64,000 bases of DNA from Thiorhodococcus drewsii AZ1 (GCF_000224065.1 NZ_AFWT01000009.1:102846-166845), one strand, 5' to 3'. Shown: positions 25,289 to 36,525, numbered from the stretch's first letter. Notes: generated by a model not told the origin, from the letters alone. Numbers and translations are program-made.

Positions 25289-26468
25289 AGTCGTAGGAGA
25301 AGTCGCAGGTCAGCACCTGGGCGTCCAGGTCGCCGCGCCCGAGCGAGACCCGAATCTCGATCTCGGACTCCGCCATGACGGCGGCTCCGGCTTCCTCGGT
25401 ATAGTCGGCCGCGCGCCCCCCGTCCTCGACGATCAGGACATCGCCGAGATAGATGCGGATCCGATCGATGTCCAAATCGGTAACGCCCGCGCGACCGACG
25501 GCGGCGAGGATACGCCCCCAGTTCGGGTCGGAGGCAAAGAGCGCGGTCTTGACCAGCGGCGAATGGGCAATGGTGTAGGCCACCTGACGAGCCTCGTCCC
25601 TGTCGCGCGCCTCATCGACCCGAACCCGCACCAGCTTGGTCGCACCCTCGCCGTCGCGGACGAGCTCGGTCGCCAAATCGACACAGACCGCCTCGACCGC
25701 CGCCTGCAGGGCCGCGAAGTCCGCCCCGCTCGTCTCAGCGATCGCTGTATTCCCGAGGGCTCCGGTCGCGGCAAGGACGCAGGCGTCATTGGTCGAGGTA
25801 TCGCCATCAATGCTGATGGCATTGAAGGAACGATCGGCTGCGGCTTGCAGACAGGCCCGCAGCACCTCGGGCTCAACGGCGGCATCGGTCGCCAGAAAGG
25901 CAAGCATGGTCGCCATGTTCGGGCAGATCATGCCGGAGCCCTTGGCCATTCCGGTGACCGTCGCCGTGCGTCCGTTCAACTCGAACCGAACCGAGCGGAG
26001 CTTGGGCCGGGTATCGGTCGTCATGATGGCGCGGGCCGCGCGGGGCCAGGCGTCGGTATCGAGCGACTCCAGCAGGGCCGGCAGGGCCGAGGCGAAGCGA
26101 TCCACCGGCAGATGCTCGCCAATGACGCCGGTCGAGAACGGCAGGACCTGCTCGACCTGACAGCCGGCCAGATCGGCCAGCGTTTCGCAGGAAGAGCGAG
26201 CATCGGCGAGACCCCGCTTACCGGTTCCGGCGTTGGCGTTGCCAGCATTGATCAGCAAATAACCGGGCATCGCGGTCTGCAAATGCTGGCGCGCCAGGAT
26301 CACGGGCGCGGCGCAAAAGGCGTTGCGGGTAAAGACGGCCGCACAGCGGGTGCCCGGGTCGAACGCCAGCACCACCAGATCGTCCCGCCCTTGATAACGA
26401 ATACCCGCCGGCCCGGCGGCTAGACGAACGCCAGCGACGGGCTCGAAGGCCAGATCCGAGTCACTCAT
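25257..26468 (-). CDS. argJ: Bifunctional ornithine acetyltransferase / N-acetylglutamate synthase
   Basis: ArgJ recycles the acetyl group of N-acetylornithine onto glutamate in arginine synthesis. The 403-residue precursor has the autocleavage and nucleophile site NMATMLAF (Thr187) preceded by GMAKGSGMICP, so it splits into alpha and beta chains, and ends [13 protein letters not shown] 26468 has AGGCGG 8 bases upstream; a GTG at 26477 would add only three residues. It lies directly behind secA and before mutT, a frequent gammaproteobacterial order. Confidence 0.96.
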   Translation of the reverse strand: MSDSDLAFEPVAGVRLAAGPAGIRYQGRDDLVVLAFDPGTRCAAVFTRNAFCAAPVILARQHLQTAMPGYLLINAGNANAGTGKRGLADARSSCETLADLAGCQVEQVLPFSTGVIGEHLPVDRFASALPALLESLDTDAWPRAARAIMTTDTRPKLRSVRFELNGRTATVTGMAKGSGMICPNMATMLAFLATDAAVEPEVLRACLQAAADRSFNAISIDGDTSTNDACVLAATGALGNTAIAETSGADFAALQAAVEAVCVDLATELVRDGEGATKLVRVRVDEARDRDEARQVAYTIAHSPLVKTALFASDPNWGRILAAVGRAGVTDLDIDRIRIYLGDVLIVEDGGRAADYTEEAGAAVMAESEIEIRVSLGRGDLDAQVLTCDFSYDYVRINAEYRS

Positions 26469-26480
26469 GAGGATCACCGC

Positions 26481-29315
26481 CTAATTCAGCTTGCCGTGAC
26501 ACTGTTTGTACTTCTTGCCCGAGCCGCAGGGACAGGGCTCGTTGCGCCCGACCTTTCGACCGTCGCGAATGAAGGGCTGATGGGCATCGCTTCCCTCTTC
26601 GCCAGACTCGGGCCGCGCATCAGGAGCGGGCTCGGCGGACTCGCTCGAACCGAACCCCTTGAATGCCTCATGCTTGAACTCGAAGGCACTCTGAGACGCT
26701 CCGGAATCACGAGCAACGAGTTCGGAGGCATCCTGCACCTGAACCTCCAGCTTCGCCAACGTCGTGACCACATCCTGCTTGATGCTGTCGAGCATGGCCG
26801 AGAACATCTCGAAGGCCTCACGCTTGTATTCCTGCTTGGGGTTCTTCTGCGCATAGCCGCGCAGATGAATGCCTTGGCGCAGATAGTCCATCGCGGCCAA
26901 GTGATCCTTCCACTGGGTATCCAGGGTCTGGAGCATCACCGCCTTCTCGATCTGACGCAGGTTTTGGACGCCGACCATCGACTCCTTGGACTGATAGCGC
27001 TCGGCCAGCAGGTCGTGGATACGTTTGCGCAGGGTCTCCTCGTGCAGATCGTGATCCTCGTCCAGCCAGCGCCGCAGCGGCCAGTCGCCACCGAAGTGTT
27101 GTGCCAGGGCCTCGCTGAGACCGGACAGATCCCACTGCTCCTCCAGACTCTCGGGCGGGATGTAGCTATCGATCAAGCTCTTGAGCGTATCGTCGCGCAT
27201 GGCCGTAACGGTCTCGGAGATATCCATCACGTCCATCAGGTCGCGGCGCTGGCGATAGATGACCTTGCGCTGATCGTTGGCGACGTCGTCGTATTCGAGC
27301 AGCTGCTTGCGAATGTCGAAGTTGCGCCCCTCGACCTTGCGCTGGGCATTCTCGATGGCCTTGGTCACCCAGGGATGCTCGATCGCCTCACCCTTCTGCA
27401 TACCGAGACGCTGCATCATCCGACCGATGCGATCGGAGGCGAAGATGCGCATCAGGTTATCTTCGAGCGAGAGATAGAAGCGCGAGGAACCCGCGTCGCC
27501 CTGACGCCCGGAACGTCCGCGCAACTGATTGTCGATACGCCGCGATTCGTGGCGCTCGGTGCCGACCACATGGAGGCCGCCGGCCTTGAGGACGGTCTCG
27601 TGACGTTCCTTCCAAACGGCACGGATGGCGTCGCGATCGGCGTCCGGTCCGGCCTCTTCCAGCTCCGCATCCAGATTGCCGCCGAGCACGATGTCGGTTC
27701 CGCGACCGGCCATGTTGGTGGCGATGGTCACGGCGCCCGGGCTACCGGCCTGGGCGATGATGCCGGCCTCGCGCTCGTGCTGCTTGGCGTTCAGCACCTC
27801 GTGATCGATGCCTTCCTTCTTCAGCAGACCCGAGACCAGTTCGGATGTATCGATCGAGGCCGTACCCACCAAGACCGGCTGACCACGTTTCACGCAGTCT
27901 CGGATGTCGGCGATGATGGCGTCGTACTTTTCTTGCTGGGTGAGATAGACCAGATCGCCGCGATCGTCGCGGACCATCGGCTTGTTGGTGGGGATGACCA
28001 CCACCTCCAGGCCGTAGATCTGCTGGAACTCGTAGGCCTCGGTATCCGCCGTTCCGGTCATACCCGAGAGCTTGGGATAGAGCCGGAAGAGGTTCTGAAA
28101 GGTGATGGAGGCCATGGTCTGGTTTTCAGACTGGATGGACACCCCTTCCTTGGCCTCGACCGCCTGATGCAGACCCTCCGACCAACGCCGCCCAGGCATG
28201 GTCCGCCCGGTAAACTCGTCGACGATGATGACCTGACCGTCGCGCACGATGTATTCGACGTTCTTCTGGAACAGTGCATGGGCGCGCAACGCCGCATACA
28301 CATGGTGCATGAGCGCGATGTTGCCTGGATCGTAGAGGCTCGCACCCTCCTCGAGCAGACCGATCTCACCCAGCATGCGCTCGACATTTTCATGACCCTC
28401 CTCGCTCAAGAAGGCCTGACGGCTCTTCTCGTCGACCGAGTAGTCGCCGGGGCCAAAGTCGGGCTGCCCCTCTTCGTTGGTGATGGGCTCCTGGCGCGTG
28501 AGCCGAGGGATGAGGACATCGATCTGCTTATAGAGATCCGTGTTGCCCTCGGATGGACCCGAGATAATGAGCGGGGTCCGAGCCTCGTCGATCAGGATGG
28601 AGTCGACCTCATCGACGATCGCGTAGAAGGGATCGCGCTGTACCCGCTGCTCCGGCGTGAAGGCCATATTGTCGCGCAGGTAGTCGAAACCGTATTCGTT
28701 GTTGGTGCCGTAGGTGATGTCGGCGGCATAGGTCTCGCGCCGTGTCGCCGGGCGTAGATGACGGAAGCCCTGACCAGCGTCGGCCTCGTAGTCCGGATCG
28801 AAGACGTAGGAGGCCATATCCGGCCCCTGACCGCCCGAGGAATTGATGACACCGACCGAGAGCCCCAGAGCATGATAGAGACGCCCCATCCAGGCCGCAT
28901 CGCGACGCGCCAGATAGTCGTTGACCGTCACCACATGCACGCCCTTTCCGGGCAGCGCGTTGAGATAGGCGGAGAGCGTCGCGACCAGGGTTTTACCCTC
29001 GCCGGTGCGCATCTCGGCGATCTTGCCGCTATTGAGCACCATACCGCCGACCATCTGGACGTCGAAATGGCGCATCCCCAGGACGCGCTTTCCGGCCTCG
29101 CGAACGACGGCGAATGCCTCGGGAAGGAGCGCGTCGAGGGCGGTACCGGCGTCGAGCCGCTGACGGAATTCGTTCGTCTTCGCCGCGAGCGCCTGATCCG
29201 ACAGCGATGCCATCGTCGACTCGAACGCATTGATCTGCGCCACTGTCTTCATCAGCGACTTGACGAGCCGCTCGTTACGGCTACCAAAGATCTTTTGGAA
29301 CAGATGAGTAACCAT
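26481..29315 (-). CDS. secA: Protein translocase ATPase SecA
   Basis: SecA drives preproteins through SecYEG. The 944-residue protein has Walker A MRTGEGKT at 102-109, the DEVD box ([16 protein letters not shown]), the preprotein-binding domain, a second nucleotide-binding domain with [14 protein letters not shown] and [16 protein letters not shown], and a C-terminal zinc tail [14 protein letters not shown] that binds SecB or ribosomes. ATG 29315 gives the conserved [19 protein letters not shown] start; the longer upstream frame is not family-like. The argJ start follows within a few bases. I see no secM-like arrest peptide upstream. Confidence 0.98.
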   Translation of the reverse strand: MVTHLFQKIFGSRNERLVKSLMKTVAQINAFESTMASLSDQALAAKTNEFRQRLDAGTALDALLPEAFAVVREAGKRVLGMRHFDVQMVGGMVLNSGKIAEMRTGEGKTLVATLSAYLNALPGKGVHVVTVNDYLARRDAAWMGRLYHALGLSVGVINSSGGQGPDMASYVFDPDYEADAGQGFRHLRPATRRETYAADITYGTNNEYGFDYLRDNMAFTPEQRVQRDPFYAIVDEVDSILIDEARTPLIISGPSEGNTDLYKQIDVLIPRLTRQEPITNEEGQPDFGPGDYSVDEKSRQAFLSEEGHENVERMLGEIGLLEEGASLYDPGNIALMHHVYAALRAHALFQKNVEYIVRDGQVIIVDEFTGRTMPGRRWSEGLHQAVEAKEGVSIQSENQTMASITFQNLFRLYPKLSGMTGTADTEAYEFQQIYGLEVVVIPTNKPMVRDDRGDLVYLTQQEKYDAIIADIRDCVKRGQPVLVGTASIDTSELVSGLLKKEGIDHEVLNAKQHEREAGIIAQAGSPGAVTIATNMAGRGTDIVLGGNLDAELEEAGPDADRDAIRAVWKERHETVLKAGGLHVVGTERHESRRIDNQLRGRSGRQGDAGSSRFYLSLEDNLMRIFASDRIGRMMQRLGMQKGEAIEHPWVTKAIENAQRKVEGRNFDIRKQLLEYDDVANDQRKVIYRQRRDLMDVMDISETVTAMRDDTLKSLIDSYIPPESLEEQWDLSGLSEALAQHFGGDWPLRRWLDEDHDLHEETLRKRIHDLLAERYQSKESMVGVQNLRQIEKAVMLQTLDTQWKDHLAAMDYLRQGIHLRGYAQKNPKQEYKREAFEMFSAMLDSIKQDVVTTLAKLEVQVQDASELVARDSGASQSAFEFKHEAFKGFGSSESAEPAPDARPESGEEGSDAHQPFIRDGRKVGRNEPCPCGSGKKYKQCHGKLN

Positions 29316-29415
29316 CGGATGAGCTAGGACCTGTCGAAGAAATCGGCGGATGATACCGGATTTCGAGGATCGGCGTTGCGGGCCATCCCGCGCCGACGCC
29401 TCTCCGGGAAGGGGG

Positions 29416-30384
29416 TCAACCAGACTGATCGGCCGTGTTCTCGGCCACAAAGCGGCGCGGCCCGGCCTTCAGATAGGGCATGGGATCGACGTTCTTGCCG
29501 TCCTTCAAGACCTCGAAGTGGACGTGGGGACCGGTGGCCGCCCCCGATGAACCCACGGAGGCGATCTTTTCACCTTGATGGACCAACTGTCCCTTTTTGA
29601 CGAGGTTTCTGGAGTTGTGAGCGTATCGCGTCACCATGCCGTCCAGATGACGGATCTCGATCATGCGACCATAGCCGCCCTTGCGTCCGCTGAAGGTCAC
29701 GACGCCGTCGGCGACAGCCACGATCGAGGTTCCCCGAGGACTGGCGAGGTCGATTCCCTCATGGAAGATACGCGTCTTGCGGATCGGGTGGATACGAAAA
29801 CCATAACGCGAGCTGATATAGCCCGAATGCACTGGCCATCCAGCGGGAAATGCCTTCGCCGAAAGCTTCTTGTCGAGAATGACGCCCTCAAGGACCTCGA
29901 GCTTGCGTTGACGGTCCTGGACGAGATCAACCATACCGCTGAGCTCGTTCGCCAGCTCCTTGATGGTGTAGTCGCGGACCGGCCCCGTCTCGGCGCCACC
30001 CTGAGGCGGGGGACTCTCGAAATCGAATTCAGCGGGATCGAGACCTGACATTTGCACCAGACGCTCGCCAAGTGCATTGAGTCTCATGACCTCCGCCTGC
30101 ATCTCTCCAAGACGCGCCGCCATCAGATCCACCTCGCCGGCCCCCTGCAACGCGGGTTGAGCCGATGAGGCAGGGAGCGGCACACCAGCGGAGGAGCCGG
30201 AAATCCCGGAAACGGCTGGAAGGAAAGCGAATTCAGAGAGCGAGGTACTAGCGAATGGAAGGTGACCGGAGTATTTTCCAAGCCAGAAACCGAGACCGGC
30301 TCCGGCCATGGTGAAGGACAGAACGGCCAAGAGCGTGACAACGGCCTGCCCGCGAACGGCTTTGCTTCGATCGAGGTGCAACAT
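29416..30384 (-). CDS. M23-family peptidoglycan endopeptidase, membrane-anchored
   Basis: The 322-residue protein has an N-terminal transmembrane anchor (about 13-34), a coiled-coil-like linker (80-150) and a C-terminal LytM/M23 domain with zinc ligands in FHEGIDLA (HxxxD) and HVHFEV (HxH). It also carries the SRYGFRIHP block of active members. The active-site set is complete, so it is likely a D,D-endopeptidase and not an EnvC/NlpD-type degenerate activator. It lies between dciA (divergent) and secA, a conserved gammaproteobacterial position. Confidence 0.93.
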   Translation of the reverse strand: MLHLDRSKAVRGQAVVTLLAVLSFTMAGAGLGFWLGKYSGHLPFASTSLSEFAFLPAVSGISGSSAGVPLPASSAQPALQGAGEVDLMAARLGEMQAEVMRLNALGERLVQMSGLDPAEFDFESPPPQGGAETGPVRDYTIKELANELSGMVDLVQDRQRKLEVLEGVILDKKLSAKAFPAGWPVHSGYISSRYGFRIHPIRKTRIFHEGIDLASPRGTSIVAVADGVVTFSGRKGGYGRMIEIRHLDGMVTRYAHNSRNLVKKGQLVHQGEKIASVGSSGAATGPHVHFEVLKDGKNVDPMPYLKAGPRRFVAENTADQSG

Positions 30385-30505
30385 TGTTTTTCTCTGCGGT
30401 TGACGTGGTCTAGCAGGCCCGTGCGATAACGCAGACGAGAGAAGCTAGCACGTCCGAAAGAGATCGGGCCCGGCTCGTGATTGAGAGGCCAATGGGAGTG
30501 AAAAA

Positions 30506-30970
30506 ATGCCTGCCGCCAGACTCGCACACGTTCAGAACCTGCTGAACCAACATGCGACGATCCGCGCGCTAGTCGACCAGCGACGACGCGAGATCGAATT
30601 GCTGGACGCGGTACGGGCGCAACTGCCCACTCCGCTTCGAGAACACTGCCTGGATGTGAGCATTGCCGAGGACTGCATGACCCTCTTCCTCGACGCCCCG
30701 GCTTGGGCAACTCGGATCCGATTCCTGGCCGACGACATCATCGCATCCCTGAGCCTCACACGAATCACACGGATTCGTACTCAAATCCGCGTCGACCAGC
30801 CCAAGAAGCCGGCTGCCGACGAAAAGACCAAACGGGCTCGGGGACTGACAGCCAACGCTGCACGACATCTGCTCGACGCAGCCGAGGACATGGAGGACCC
30901 GACCCTGCGAGAAACCTTCAGGCGCTTCGCGTTGCGGCATGTCGAGCACACCGCACCGGACGAAGTTTAA
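30506..30970 (+). CDS. dciA: DciA-type DNA helicase loader (DUF721)
   Basis: This 154-residue DUF721-family protein has a helical N-terminus ([16 protein letters not shown]) and the family's beta domain ([35 protein letters not shown]). DciA is the ancestral loader of the replicative helicase DnaB in bacteria without DnaC. GGGAG lies upstream of the ATG. The C-terminal third is charged and probably flexible. The 3' end overlaps lpxC convergently by 4 bases. Confidence 0.9.
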   Translation: MPAARLAHVQNLLNQHATIRALVDQRRREIELLDAVRAQLPTPLREHCLDVSIAEDCMTLFLDAPAWATRIRFLADDIIASLSLTRITRIRTQIRVDQPKKPAADEKTKRARGLTANAARHLLDAAEDMEDPTLRETFRRFALRHVEHTAPDEV

Positions 30971-31878
30971 ACGACAGGCACCGGCTGCGCATAGCAGATC
31001 GGAGCTGCGGCCGAATCCTCGAACACCACCTCTTCCCAAGCAGCGGGCTCGGCGGCGAGCGTGCGTAGCAGCATATTGTTCAAGGCATGCCCGGACTTAT
31101 GGGCGGTGAAGGCGCCGATCAGGGTATGGCCGAGCAGATAGAGATCGCCGATCGCATCAAGGATCTTGTGCTTGACGAACTCGTCCTCGTACCTGAGGCC
31201 TTCTTCGTTCAGCACCCGATACTCGTCCACCACGACCGCGTTGTCCAGACTACCGCCCAGCGCCAGATTCTGTTGACGCAGCGCCTCGATTTCTCTCAGG
31301 AAACCGAAGGTGCGGGCACGACTCACCTCGCGCACGAACGAGGATGTCGAGAAATCCACAGTCGCGCGGTTGGCGCGGGCATTGAAGGCCGGATGATCGA
31401 AATCGATCGAGAACTCGACCTTGAAGCCATCGTAGGGTGTGAAGCGGGCGAGCTTGTCGCCATCGCGCACCTCAATGGGACGCTTGATTCGGATGAATCG
31501 CTTGGGACGCGCCTGCTCCTCGACCCCTGCAGACTGAAGCAGGAAGACGAATGGAGCCGCGCTGCCGTCCATGATAGGCACCTCGGCGGCACCGACATCG
31601 ACATAGGCATTGTCGATACCCAGCCCAGCGAACGCGGACAAGATATGTTCGATTGTCGAGACCCGCACCCCATTTTGGACCAGGGTCGTTGACAGACGGG
31701 TATCGCCCACGTTAAAAGGCGTCGCCTTGATCTCAACCGGCTCCGCGAGATCCACCCGCCGAAACACGATGCCTGTATCCGGCGCAGCCGGACGCAGGGT
31801 CAATTCGACTTTTTCACCCGAGTGCAAGCCGACGCCAGTCGCCCGGATCGTCGTCTTTAAGGTGCGTTGCTTGAGCAT
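30967..31878 (-). CDS. lpxC: UDP-3-O-acyl-N-acetylglucosamine deacetylase
   Basis: LpxC is the zinc-dependent, committed step of lipid A synthesis. The 303-residue protein starts [21 protein letters not shown] and carries the zinc ligands His78 (STIEHILSA) and the H...D pair in [15 protein letters not shown], with the catalytic histidine in [16 protein letters not shown] sits 9 bases before ATG 31878. It is the terminal gene of the dcw cluster, separated from ftsZ by a 251-base spacer containing a strong hairpin, so it probably has its own promoter. Confidence 0.97.
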   Translation of the reverse strand: MLKQRTLKTTIRATGVGLHSGEKVELTLRPAAPDTGIVFRRVDLAEPVEIKATPFNVGDTRLSTTLVQNGVRVSTIEHILSAFAGLGIDNAYVDVGAAEVPIMDGSAAPFVFLLQSAGVEEQARPKRFIRIKRPIEVRDGDKLARFTPYDGFKVEFSIDFDHPAFNARANRATVDFSTSSFVREVSRARTFGFLREIEALRQQNLALGGSLDNAVVVDEYRVLNEEGLRYEDEFVKHKILDAIGDLYLLGHTLIGAFTAHKSGHALNNMLLRTLAAEPAAWEEVVFEDSAAAPICYAQPVPVV

Positions 31879-31996
31879 CGGTCGGGTTCTCCAATCGCGG
31901 TCCACGGCGGCTGACGGCATCCATTGCCGGCTGATCGACTACCGCACATGATCCAGCAAACCTTTGCCGAGACCACGGTCGTTGTCCTTTAGCCAA

Positions 31997-32033
31997 ATCG
32001 TTGCGCGTCCGCATCTTTCGAACGCGCAACGAT
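31997..32033 (-). terminator. Perfect 12-bp hairpin between ftsZ and lpxC
   Basis: ATCGTTGCGCGT and its exact complement flank a 13-base loop, with TTTGGC following on the minus strand. It is about 100 bases past the ftsZ stop and 120 bases before lpxC. It probably ends most of the dcw transcript or acts as an attenuator for lpxC; the T-tract is weak. Confidence 0.6.
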
Positions 32034-32129
32034 AGCTTAGGGTTTTCCCGGACGATTTTCAAGCTCAACCTTGAATCAACCGAAAGATCTTTGTTTTTTA
32101 AAGATTCCTCAACAGAGGGAAAATCCTGA

Positions 32130-33293
32130 TTAATCTGCCTGGCGACGCAGAAACGCCGGAATGTCCAGGTAATCCAAGTCCTTTTCCTCGTTGCTTTCGG
32201 AGGTGTTCACGCCACCACCTTTGCGGTAAACCGCCGGGCGACGCTCCATCTCCCGGTAGTCTGGCGCACTCTCATTCGCATCCGCCACGAGCCGCATCGC
32301 CGGCTCCGCCGCGCTCGGACGCTTGACCGTCAAGCGGCGCTCGCCCAGACCAGTCGCCACCACGGTGACGCGCAGTTCGTCCTCGAGCTCCGGATCGACC
32401 ACCGTTCCCACAACCACCGTCGCATCGTCGTCGGCGAAATCGCGAACCGTGTTGCCGACCTCGTCGAACTCGCCGATCGTCAGGCTCAGGCCTGCTGTGA
32501 TATTGACCAGAATGCCCTTAGCGCCGGCGAGATCGATATCCTCGAGCAGCGGGCTCTTGATCGCCGCCTCGGCCGCCTCGCGCGCACGATTCTCGCCAGT
32601 CGCGGAACCGGTCCCCATCATGGCCACGCCCATGTTGGACATGACGGTCTTGACGTCGGCGAAGTCGACGTTGATGAGACCACGGCAAGTGATGAGTTCG
32701 GCGATACCCTGAGTCGCGTTGAGCAGGACATCGTTGGCTGCCTTGAAGGCGTCGAGCAGACTCATGTCCTTGCCCAGTACCGCCAGCAGTTTCTCGTTCG
32801 GAATGGTGATGAGCGAATCGACATGCTGGGCCAGCTCGGCGATCCCCTCCTCGGCAACCCGGCGGCGCTTGGCGCCCTCGAACGGAAACGGCTTGGTGAC
32901 GACGGCGACGGTCAGCACGCCCAGCTCCTTGGCGACCTGGGCGACCACAGGGGCCGCACCGGTGCCGGTTCCACCGCCCATGCCTGCGGTGATGAACACC
33001 ATGTCGGACCCATCCAGCGCCTCTTGGATCCGATCGCGATCCTCCATCGCAGCATGGCGCCCGACATCGGGATCGGCGCCTGCACCGAGACCCTTGGTAA
33101 TCCCGGCACCCAACTGCAGGATGGTCTTGACGTTGGAACTCTTGAGCGCCTGGGCATCGGTATTGGCGCAGATGAAGTCCACGCCCTCGATAGTCGACGC
33201 CACCATATGATTCACAGCATTGCTGCCACCACCACCGACACCGATGACCTTGATGACTGCATTCTGACTATGGGTATCCATCAATTCGAACAT
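32130..33293 (-). CDS. ftsZ: Cell division GTPase FtsZ
   Basis: FtsZ polymerises into the Z-ring. The 387-residue protein has the tubulin signature GGGTGTG at 106-112, the N-terminal [11 protein letters not shown] phosphate loop, the T7 catalytic loop with NVDFADVK, a short variable linker (about 320-372) and the conserved C-terminal peptide [14 protein letters not shown] that binds FtsA, ZipA and ZapD. The ribosome-binding site GAGGAGAG is the strongest in the cluster, as expected for a highly expressed gene. It follows ftsA after an unusually long 267-base spacer. Confidence 0.98.
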   Translation of the reverse strand: MFELMDTHSQNAVIKVIGVGGGGSNAVNHMVASTIEGVDFICANTDAQALKSSNVKTILQLGAGITKGLGAGADPDVGRHAAMEDRDRIQEALDGSDMVFITAGMGGGTGTGAAPVVAQVAKELGVLTVAVVTKPFPFEGAKRRRVAEEGIAELAQHVDSLITIPNEKLLAVLGKDMSLLDAFKAANDVLLNATQGIAELITCRGLINVDFADVKTVMSNMGVAMMGTGSATGENRAREAAEAAIKSPLLEDIDLAGAKGILVNITAGLSLTIGEFDEVGNTVRDFADDDATVVVGTVVDPELEDELRVTVVATGLGERRLTVKRPSAAEPAMRLVADANESAPDYREMERRPAVYRKGGGVNTSESNEEKDLDYLDIPAFLRRQAD

Positions 33294-33309
33294 TGATTTC
33301 TCTCCTCTA

Positions 33310-33362
33310 GCGCACGACGTGCGCCAACTGAAACCTCATTCAGCCGCATGCTCCAGCATGCG
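33310..33362 (-). promoter_or_regulatory. Two small hairpins in the ftsZ leader
   Basis: GCGCAC-GAC-GTGCGC (33310-33324) and CGCATGCT-CC-AGCATGCG (33345-33362) are perfect stems lying 17-69 bases before the ftsZ start. They could affect mRNA processing or translation; no ligand-binding class is recognised. Confidence 0.4.
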
Positions 33363-33564
33363 ACCGCCCCCGACACGACCAATACGCCCGACACGTCCTG
33401 GCCCCTTGTTGGCCGCCGAGACTGCGCGACCAACCTTCCAGCAAGACCCATCGCGCATGCAATGCCGCCTTGCATTCGACGGTGCTCCGAGCGCCGTCGA
33501 CCAACTCGATCACCGGCGTGACGAGGCCGGCGAGATCGGACGCCTCTGACGTCCAACGCTTCAA
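33340..33564 (-). CDS. Possible small protein between ftsA and ftsZ
   Basis: This 74-codon frame begins with a TTG that overlaps the ftsA stop as TTGA, with AAGG 6 bases upstream, so coupled translation is possible. Its middle part (EASDLAGLVTPVIELVDGAR and the following region) is protein-like, with third codon positions mostly G or C over about 30 codons. The C-terminal part is rich in Arg and Cys and overlaps a hairpin. I recognise no family. It may be a real gene, a relic, or chance. It is the only explanation I have for the unusually long ftsA-ftsZ gap. Confidence 0.3.
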   Translation of the reverse strand: MKRWTSEASDLAGLVTPVIELVDGARSTVECKAALHARWVLLEGWSRSLGGQQGARTCRAYWSCRGRSHAGACG

Positions 33565-34796
33565 AAGTTGCCTTGAAACCAATTCCGCATGCGTGCCCAG
33601 GTGGCCTTGAGCCCCAGATTCTCTGATAGCTCGGAACTCCGAGCGAAGCGATGCTGGCGCGCATACATCAACAATCCGACTCCAGTCGAGTGTATCGGAT
33701 TGGTGACAACCTCCTCCATACCGAGTACGTATTGAGGAATACCGAGACGCACCGGGATGTGGAAAACCTCCTCGGCCAGCTCGATCAAGCCCTGCATCTT
33801 GGCGCTACCACCCGTGATGACCACGCCCCCGGCGATCAGATCCTCAAAGCCGCTGCGTCGCAGTTCATTGTGTAGCAGGGTCAGAAGCTCCTCGTAACGC
33901 GGCTCGACCACCTCGGCCAACGTCTGGCGCGAAAGATGCCGAGGCGGACGATCACCGATGCTCGGTACCTCGATGGACTCACCATTGGCGGCCAATTGAG
34001 TCAGCGCACAGGCATGCTGGACCTTGATCTGCTCGGCATGCTGGGTCGGCGTGCGCAAGGCGACGGCGATGTCGTTGGTCACCTGATCGCCCGCAATCGG
34101 GATCACTGCGGTGTGGCGGATGGCCCCGTCGGTGAAGACGGCCAGATCCGTGGTTCCACCGCCGATGTCTACGACACAGACACCCAGTTCCTTCTCATCC
34201 TCGCCGAGGACGGCGTAGCTCGAACTCAGCTGGGCCAAGACCAGATCGTCGACCTCGAGCCCGCAGCGACGAATGCACTTGATGATGTTCTGTGCCGCGC
34301 TCACCGCGCCCGTGACCATGTGCACTCGGGCCTCCAGGCGCACGCCGCACATACCGATCGGCTCGCGGATGCCCTCCTGGTCGTCGATGATGAATTCCTG
34401 CGGCAGGATGTGCAGGATCTTCTGATCCGCCGGAATCGCCACCGCGCGCGCCGCGTCGATGACGCGATCCACGTCGGCCTGGGAAACCTCGACCTCCTTG
34501 ATAGCCGTGATCCCGTGCGAATTGAGACTGCGCACATGGCTGCCGGCGATCCCCGCATGAACCGAGTGGATCTCGCACCCGGCCATCAGCTCGGCCTCTT
34601 CGACCGCGCGCTGGATCGACTGGACGGTAGACTCGATGTCCACCACCACGCCCTTCTTCAGTCCGCGCGAGGGATGGGTACCGATGCCGATGATCTCGAT
34701 CTGGTCGTCGTCCTTGAGCTCGCCCACCAGCGCAGCGATCTTCGATGTACCAATGTCCAGGCCGACCAGTAGATTCTTGTCGTTACGTCGCGACAT
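33561..34796 (-). CDS. ftsA: Cell division protein FtsA
   Basis: FtsA is an actin-like ATPase that tethers FtsZ to the membrane. The 411-residue protein starts MSRRNDKNLLVGLDIGTSKIAALVGE (phosphate-1), has CVVDIGGGTTDLAVFTDGAI (phosphate-2), the SHS2 insertion with HVRSLNSHGITAI, and GVVITGGSAKMQGL (adenosine motif). The C-terminal amphipathic helix (ARMRNWFQGNF) is the membrane-targeting sequence. Its ribosome-binding site lies within the last codons of ftsQ. Confidence 0.98.
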   Translation of the reverse strand: MSRRNDKNLLVGLDIGTSKIAALVGELKDDDQIEIIGIGTHPSRGLKKGVVVDIESTVQSIQRAVEEAELMAGCEIHSVHAGIAGSHVRSLNSHGITAIKEVEVSQADVDRVIDAARAVAIPADQKILHILPQEFIIDDQEGIREPIGMCGVRLEARVHMVTGAVSAAQNIIKCIRRCGLEVDDLVLAQLSSSYAVLGEDEKELGVCVVDIGGGTTDLAVFTDGAIRHTAVIPIAGDQVTNDIAVALRTPTQHAEQIKVQHACALTQLAANGESIEVPSIGDRPPRHLSRQTLAEVVEPRYEELLTLLHNELRRSGFEDLIAGGVVITGGSAKMQGLIELAEEVFHIPVRLGIPQYVLGMEEVVTNPIHSTGVGLLMYARQHRFARSSELSENLGLKATWARMRNWFQGNF

Positions 34797-34802
34797 CCAG
34801 AT

Positions 34803-35597
34803 TTATCCTCGATTGCCGGACCGCTTGGAGCGGCCCGAATTGGCGCGGACCTGCGGGCCCGCGTCAGATGCCCATTTCACGGCGAACCCGTTGCTGTAAC
34901 GCAGGTCCACCACCAGAGGCCGGCCTGCGGCCTCGAGCTGCGGCGCGCTGGCGATGAATCGCGCGAGCCGCTCCTCGACGGGGCCGGTGCCAAGCCGCAA
35001 CTCGGTTCCCATGACCAGCACGACGCGCCAATCGCCACGCGGATCGACCGACAGGCTCTGAATCAGGTGGCCCGCCAGCATCAACTCGTCGCGCCATTGC
35101 TGATAGCGCTTGGCCACCTCCGGCGCCCGCTTGTCGTCGCCTTCGAGCAGCGGCAGACCGGCCGGAATGGTCCGCGAGAGCGGATGGAAGACGATCCCCT
35201 CGGCCGTGACCAAACCATCGGCGTTCCAACGCGCGATCGGCCGATGCTCCTCGACCCGAACCAGAAGACGATCGGGCCAGACCCTCCGCAAATTGGCATG
35301 TCCCACCCAAGGCAGCTCCTCGGCTGCGGATTTGAGATCGTCCAGATCGGCTGTCAGGATCCCACCGTGCAGGCGCTCGCTGAGCGTCTGCTGTAGCAGC
35401 TCCGAGGAGTGGTGATGAAGCCCACCCTCGACCTCAATCACCAGGATCGGCAGCACGCGCGGCTCCCAATACCCGAACAGCCAGACGATGACGCCCATGC
35501 CACCGAACAGGGCCAGGCCGACGGAGGCGAGCAGACGCGAGCGCCAAGGAGAGGGCTCGCTCGCCGATCTGGATTCGACTCGCCGCGTCGCTGTCAC
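34803..35597 (-). CDS. ftsQ: Cell division protein FtsQ
   Basis: FtsQ links FtsB/FtsL to the early divisome. The 264-residue protein has a short basic cytoplasmic tail, one transmembrane helix (about 22-42, LLASVGLALFGGMGVIVWLF), a POTRA domain (ILVIEVEGGLHHHSSELLQQ) and the FtsQ beta domain (VGHANLRRVWPDRLLVRVEEHRPIARW). GTG 35597 comes one base after the ddlB stop; a longer start inside ddlB at 35657 is possible but does not fit the topology better. It is located between ddlB and ftsA as usual. Confidence 0.95.
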   Translation of the reverse strand: MTATRRVESRSASEPSPWRSRLLASVGLALFGGMGVIVWLFGYWEPRVLPILVIEVEGGLHHHSSELLQQTLSERLHGGILTADLDDLKSAAEELPWVGHANLRRVWPDRLLVRVEEHRPIARWNADGLVTAEGIVFHPLSRTIPAGLPLLEGDDKRAPEVAKRYQQWRDELMLAGHLIQSLSVDPRGDWRVVLVMGTELRLGTGPVEERLARFIASAPQLEAAGRPLVVDLRYSNGFAVKWASDAGPQVRANSGRSKRSGNRG

Positions 35598-35598
35598 G

Positions 35599-36525
35599 TT
35601 AGAGACTCGTTTCGAGAATGCGCCACACCAGGGTATCGAAATCGATCCCAGCGACACGGGCCGCCATCGGCACCAGGCTGTGATCGGTCATCCCTGGGAC
35701 CGTATTGATTTCGAGCAGGAAGGGGTGGCCCTCCGCATCGACCATGTAATCGACGCGCCCCCAGCCGCTCGCCCCCACCGCGTCGAACGCGTCCAACGCC
35801 AGTTGGCGCAGCCGTGCCTCCTCACCCTCGGACAGTCCGCAGGGACAATGATAGAGGGTGCTGTCGGCCCGATATTTCGCCTCGAAGTCGTAGAAGGCAT
35901 GCGGGGTCTGCAGTCGAATCAAGGGCAATGCCTCGTGCCCCAGGATGGCGCAGGTATATTCGGTGCCCTGGATCCAGCGCTCGGCCAGCACCAGCGCATC
36001 GAACTCGGCCGCATTGCGCCAAGCCCGCTCAAGCTCCTCGCGACACTCAACCCGAGCCATGCCGATGCTCGACCCCTCGTGGACCGGCTTGATCATGAGC
36101 GGGAAACCCAACTCGGCGGCGGCCTGCAGATCGTCGGGACCGCGCAGCAGCACGAAGTCGGCTGTCGGCAGACCACACCCGGCCCAGAGCAGCTTGCAGC
36201 GATATTTGTCCATCCCCAGCGCCGAGCCCAGCACGCCGGCCCCCGTATAGGGCAGACCAAGCGTCTCCAAGGCACCCTGAATCTGACCGTCCTCGCCACC
36301 CCGACCGTGCAGGACGATGAAGGCGCGATCATAGGCCCCGGCGCGCAAGCGACTCAGCACCTCGCCATCGGGATCGATCGGATGGGCATCGACGCCCGAG
36401 CGCAGCAGCGCATCGAGCACCGCCTGTCCGCTCTTGAGCGAAATCTCACGCTCGGCCGCCGTCCCTCCCAAAAGGACCGCGACTTTCCCGAACCGGGCTG
36501 CAGATCCAGCCGCATCAATCGTCAT
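35599..36525 (-). CDS. ddlB: D-alanine--D-alanine ligase
   Basis: Ddl joins two D-Ala molecules with ATP for the pentapeptide end. The 308-residue ATP-grasp enzyme starts with [21 protein letters not shown], has the [16 protein letters not shown] block, the omega-loop and metal-site region [36 protein letters not shown], and is of normal length. The start overlaps the murB stop as ATGA. Confidence 0.97.
   Translation of the reverse strand: MTIDAAGSAARFGKVAVLLGGTAAEREISLKSGQAVLDALLRSGVDAHPIDPDGEVLSRLRAGAYDRAFIVLHGRGGEDGQIQGALETLGLPYTGAGVLGSALGMDKYRCKLLWAGCGLPTADFVLLRGPDDLQAAAELGFPLMIKPVHEGSSIGMARVECREELERAWRNAAEFDALVLAERWIQGTEYTCAILGHEALPLIRLQTPHAFYDFEAKYRADSTLYHCPCGLSEGEEARLRQLALDAFDAVGASGWGRVDYMVDAEGHPFLLEINTVPGMTDHSLVPMAARVAGIDFDTLVWRILETSL

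Noticed and set aside
26496..28757. A 753-codon plus-strand frame
   Set aside because: It is antisense to secA, with no ribosome-binding site and no protein-like motifs.
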